Shown piece by piece: positions 13,321 through 14,976 of a stretch of DNA of 14,976 bases. Source of the stretch: JBCDBW01 sp039182965 (lineage in GTDB: Bacteria > Verrucomicrobiota > Verrucomicrobiia > Verrucomicrobiales > DEV007); the NCBI GenBank assembly GCA_039182965.1, contig JBCDBW010000108.1, forward strand, positions 1 through 14,976. The letters run 5' to 3'. A program made the translations under genes and the position numbers. How positions within the stretch are numbered: the stretch's first letter is position 1; each line of letters opens with the position of its first letter. The notes beneath the pieces are model-generated. The model was given only the letters and a program-made list of their open reading frames with translations, did not search any database and was not told the DNA's origin.

Positions 13321-13716
13321 ATGAAGCGTTGTGGGTTTGTGTTGATGGAGGTTTTGATGGCGATTGCTTTGTTTTCGTTGGTGGCGGTGGCGTTGACGAA
13401 GGCTTTGGGGCAGGTGGGGAGTTTGGCGGTGGAGGGGCGACGGGAGTTGCATGTGATGACGGGGTTGCAGTCGGCATTGTTGGAGGCGAGCAAGGTCCAG
13501 CAGATGGAGGAGGGGAGTTATTTATCGGAGCCGGATGTGATGGGGGTGACCTATGAGACCACGATACAGGAATTGGAATTGTACAATGAGGATCAAGAGA
13601 TTTTGGGGGACATGTGGTTGGTGACGGTCCGGGCTTTGTGGGTTGAGAATGGGATCGAGCGTGAGGAGATTGCGGAAGTGTATCGGTATGGGCCTTTGTA
13701 TCAGTCGCGATTGTAA
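13321..13716 (+). CDS. gspI: Minor pseudopilin GspI
   Basis: A 131-residue pseudopilin. The leader is very short, MKRCG, cut at G5|F6; the mature start FVLMEVLMAIALFSLVAVAL keeps Glu at +5 and the hydrophobic helix. The C-terminal part, GVTYETTIQELEL then DMWLVTVRALWVENGIEREE, has the strand pattern of the T2SI domain. With GspJ and GspK it should form the tip of the pseudopilus. An in-frame TTG at 13303 would lengthen the leader by six residues, but ATG 13321 is simpler and suits the family. The stop codon overlaps the gspJ start (TAATG), suggesting translational coupling. All Leu codons in the first 40 residues are TTG. Confidence 0.87.
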   Translation: MKRCGFVLMEVLMAIALFSLVAVALTKALGQVGSLAVEGRRELHVMTGLQSALLEASKVQQMEEGSYLSEPDVMGVTYETTIQELELYNEDQEILGDMWLVTVRALWVENGIEREEIAEVYRYGPLYQSRL

Positions 13717-14561
13717 TGAATATGAGGCGGACAGACGAGCGGTCAGGGAGGAAGCCCAGCGGCGGTTTTACGCTGCTGGAAGTGACACTGGCGCTCGGTT
13801 TGGTGGTGATGTTGATGGGGGGGATTTATACAATTGCTCGAGGTTCGTTGGAATTGGGGACGGAGATTGCGGTGGAGCAGCGGCGGCAGATGTTGATTCA
13901 TAGTTTTGTACAATTATGCAAACGGAACATTGAGGGGTTACCGGGGAATGGGACGTTGACCTTGGAGGCGGATGAGGACGGTCGGTTTTATGTGACGGAG
14001 TTGGCCTTTGCGGAAAATCCGCTGGCGTTTTCTTTTGCGGCGATTCCGGCGGGCTTTGAGAAAGTGATCATGAAGTCGGAGGCGGATGCACGGGGGTATT
14101 TGCAGGTAAAGCTTTTGTTTTTGGATGAGGAGGAGGCGGAACTGTATGAGGAGGGAGGTTTTTCGGCCGATGAGTTGGGGGTGGAGCTGCCTTTATTGAC
14201 GGAGGTGAGTGTCTTTGAGTGGCGTTTTTATGATGAGGATTTGGAGGAGTGGCAGGTGGAGTGGTTGGACGACACGCGGAGACCGTCGTTTGTGGAGATG
14301 AACTTGGGATTTTTTGATGGGGGTGATCCGGTGCGGACGGTTTTTTGGGTCCCGCCGGTGGCGAATCCGGAGCAAGTGATCGGCGGGGGGCAAGGGGGGC
14401 CGGGACAAGGGGGTCAAGGACCTGGGCAGGGGCCTGGCCAAGGGGGGCAGGGACCCGGCGGGCAAGGGGGACAGGGACCGGGTCCAGGGGGACCGGGGGG
14501 GCAACCGGGAGGTGGAGCCCGTGGAGGTGTGCCGATACCGGTGCAACCGCGTGTGCAGTAG
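13716..14561 (+). CDS. gspJ: Minor pseudopilin GspJ with Gly/Gln/Pro tail
   Basis: A 281-residue protein. The leader ends GRKPSGG, with the cut at G17|F18; the mature start is FTLLEVTLALGLVVMLMGGIYTIA with Glu at +5. The soluble domain to about 215 contains QRRQMLIHSFVQLCKRNIEGLPGNGTL (56-82), VSVFEWRFYDEDLEEW (165-179) and RRPSFVEMNLGF (188-199), patterns expected of GspJ (T2SJ). Residues 223-271 form a low-complexity tail of GQG, GPG and GGQ triplets, absent from textbook GspJ proteins, ending in VPIPVQPRVQ. GspJ sits in the GspI-J-K tip complex. ATG 13716 overlaps the gspI stop; ATG 13722 is an alternative. Confidence 0.87.
   Translation: MNMRRTDERSGRKPSGGFTLLEVTLALGLVVMLMGGIYTIARGSLELGTEIAVEQRRQMLIHSFVQLCKRNIEGLPGNGTLTLEADEDGRFYVTELAFAENPLAFSFAAIPAGFEKVIMKSEADARGYLQVKLLFLDEEEAELYEEGGFSADELGVELPLLTEVSVFEWRFYDEDLEEWQVEWLDDTRRPSFVEMNLGFFDGGDPVRTVFWVPPVANPEQVIGGGQGGPGQGGQGPGQGPGQGGQGPGGQGGQGPGPGGPGGQPGGGARGGVPIPVQPRVQ
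14382..14528 (+). repeat. Low-complexity Gly/Gln/Pro coding repeat in gspJ
   Basis: About 147 bases of G-rich, imperfect repeats (CAAGGGGG, CAGGGACC, CAAGGACC-type units) encode residues 223-271 of GspJ. The + strand has many G runs of 3-6 bases, so length variation and G-quadruplex formation are plausible. Confidence 0.75.
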
Positions 14562-14592
14562 TGTGTATTTGCTGATTCGATTTTAGATTTTG

Positions 14593-14976
14593 ATGAAAGT
14601 GTTAGCGAGAGATAGGCGGGGGAGCGCGGAGAGTGGGTCTTCCTTGATTGCGGTGTTTTGGTTGATGGCGGTTTTGAGTTTAGCGGTGTTTACCACGACG
14701 CATCTGGTCAGTGACGACATGAACATCATCATAGCGCAGAAGAAGAGTTTTCGTGCGGATCAGCTGGCGGAGATGGGGATTGCGTTGGCGATGAATCCGG
14801 TGGTGGATCCGTGGGATCCGATTTTGGCGCAGCAGTTTGAGGGCCAGCAGGGATTTGAGGCGACGATCAAGCAGGAAGGGGGGCGATTGAATATCAATTC
14901 CCTGTTATTGCGGGAGGATCGGCTGCCGTTGGAGGATTTGTTTGTGTATTGGGGTTTGGAAGGCGACCAAGCGTCA
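14593..14976 (+). CDS. gspK: Minor pseudopilin GspK, 3' part missing
   Basis: Starts at ATG 14593 and is still open after 128 codons at the window end, so only about a third of a normal GspK is present. The leader MKVLARDRRGSAESG is cut at G15|S16, giving SSLIAVFWLMAVLSLAVF. Lack of Glu at +5 and the LIAVFWLMAVLS pattern are usual for GspK, which caps the pseudopilus tip. QKKSFRADQLAEMGIALAM (49-67) and GGRLNINSLL are the standard GspK start of the soluble domain. It lies 31 bp after gspJ on the same strand, in the expected I-J-K order. Confidence 0.9.
   Translation, partial: MKVLARDRRGSAESGSSLIAVFWLMAVLSLAVFTTTHLVSDDMNIIIAQKKSFRADQLAEMGIALAMNPVVDPWDPILAQQFEGQQGFEATIKQEGGRLNINSLLLREDRLPLEDLFVYWGLEGDQAS

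Noticed and set aside
8701..14976. Type IV pilus rather than type II secretion
   Set aside because: The GspG calcium-loop C-terminus, the E-F-G-H-I-J-K order and the GspK lacking Glu+5 all point to type II secretion. No pilM/N/O, pilT or pilA gene is seen.

Overview
The window is a stretch of bacterial chromosome with 13 supported protein genes and no tRNA, rRNA, CRISPR array, transposon or prophage. My best guess at the source is a member of Verrucomicrobiota. The reasons are the small CII-like helix-turn-helix gene and the exported 'CHTAES' protein, both of a kind I associate with that phylum, plus the gene content and the near absence of Shine-Dalgarno sites. This is inference from recognition, not from a search. 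The + strand is very rich in G over C along the whole window, whichever way the genes point. Minus-strand genes therefore use mostly C-ending codons (Leu = CTC) and plus-strand genes G- or T-ending codons (Leu = TTG).

Left part (1-5636), all on the minus strand. In transcription order: a fused acyltransferase/acyl-ACP (or acyl-CoA) synthetase (3486-5636), a MidA-type SAM-dependent methyltransferase (2240 to about 3316-3444, with an irregular 5' end), lysA for the last step of lysine synthesis (823-2130), and an exported protein cut by the window edge (1-672). The last has a His/Cys arrangement that recalls the caspase-like fold. A five-fold 7-bp repeat followed by nine T lies just upstream of lysA.

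Middle part (5637-8419). A roughly 200-bp divergent intergenic region leads rightward into a two-gene sodium:solute symporter unit: a small DUF4212 subunit (5838-6125) and a large VC_2705-type subunit (6171-7865). A convergent CII-like DNA-binding protein (7949-8419, minus) follows. A hairpin between the two may terminate the minus-strand gene.

Right part (8420-14976), all plus strand. This is a type II secretion (general secretory pathway) cluster in the order gspE, gspF, gspG, gspH, gspI, gspJ, gspK, with gspK cut by the window end. It encodes the cytoplasmic ATPase, the inner-membrane platform protein, the major pseudopilin and four minor pseudopilins, so it covers the motor and pseudopilus. 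The outer-membrane secretin and GspC/L/M are not in the window. gspE is preceded by a 281-bp region, shared with the divergent DNA-binding gene, that holds several inverted repeats and could be an operator or a structured leader. Lineage-specific low-complexity inserts recur in this machine: acidic stretches in GspE and GspH, a Gly-rich linker in GspF, and a Gly/Gln/Pro tail on GspJ.

No clearly new multi-gene system is visible. The best leads are the His/Cys exported protein, the gspE upstream region, the decorated pseudopilins, and two likely reading-frame breaks (near 70 and near 3390-3403).
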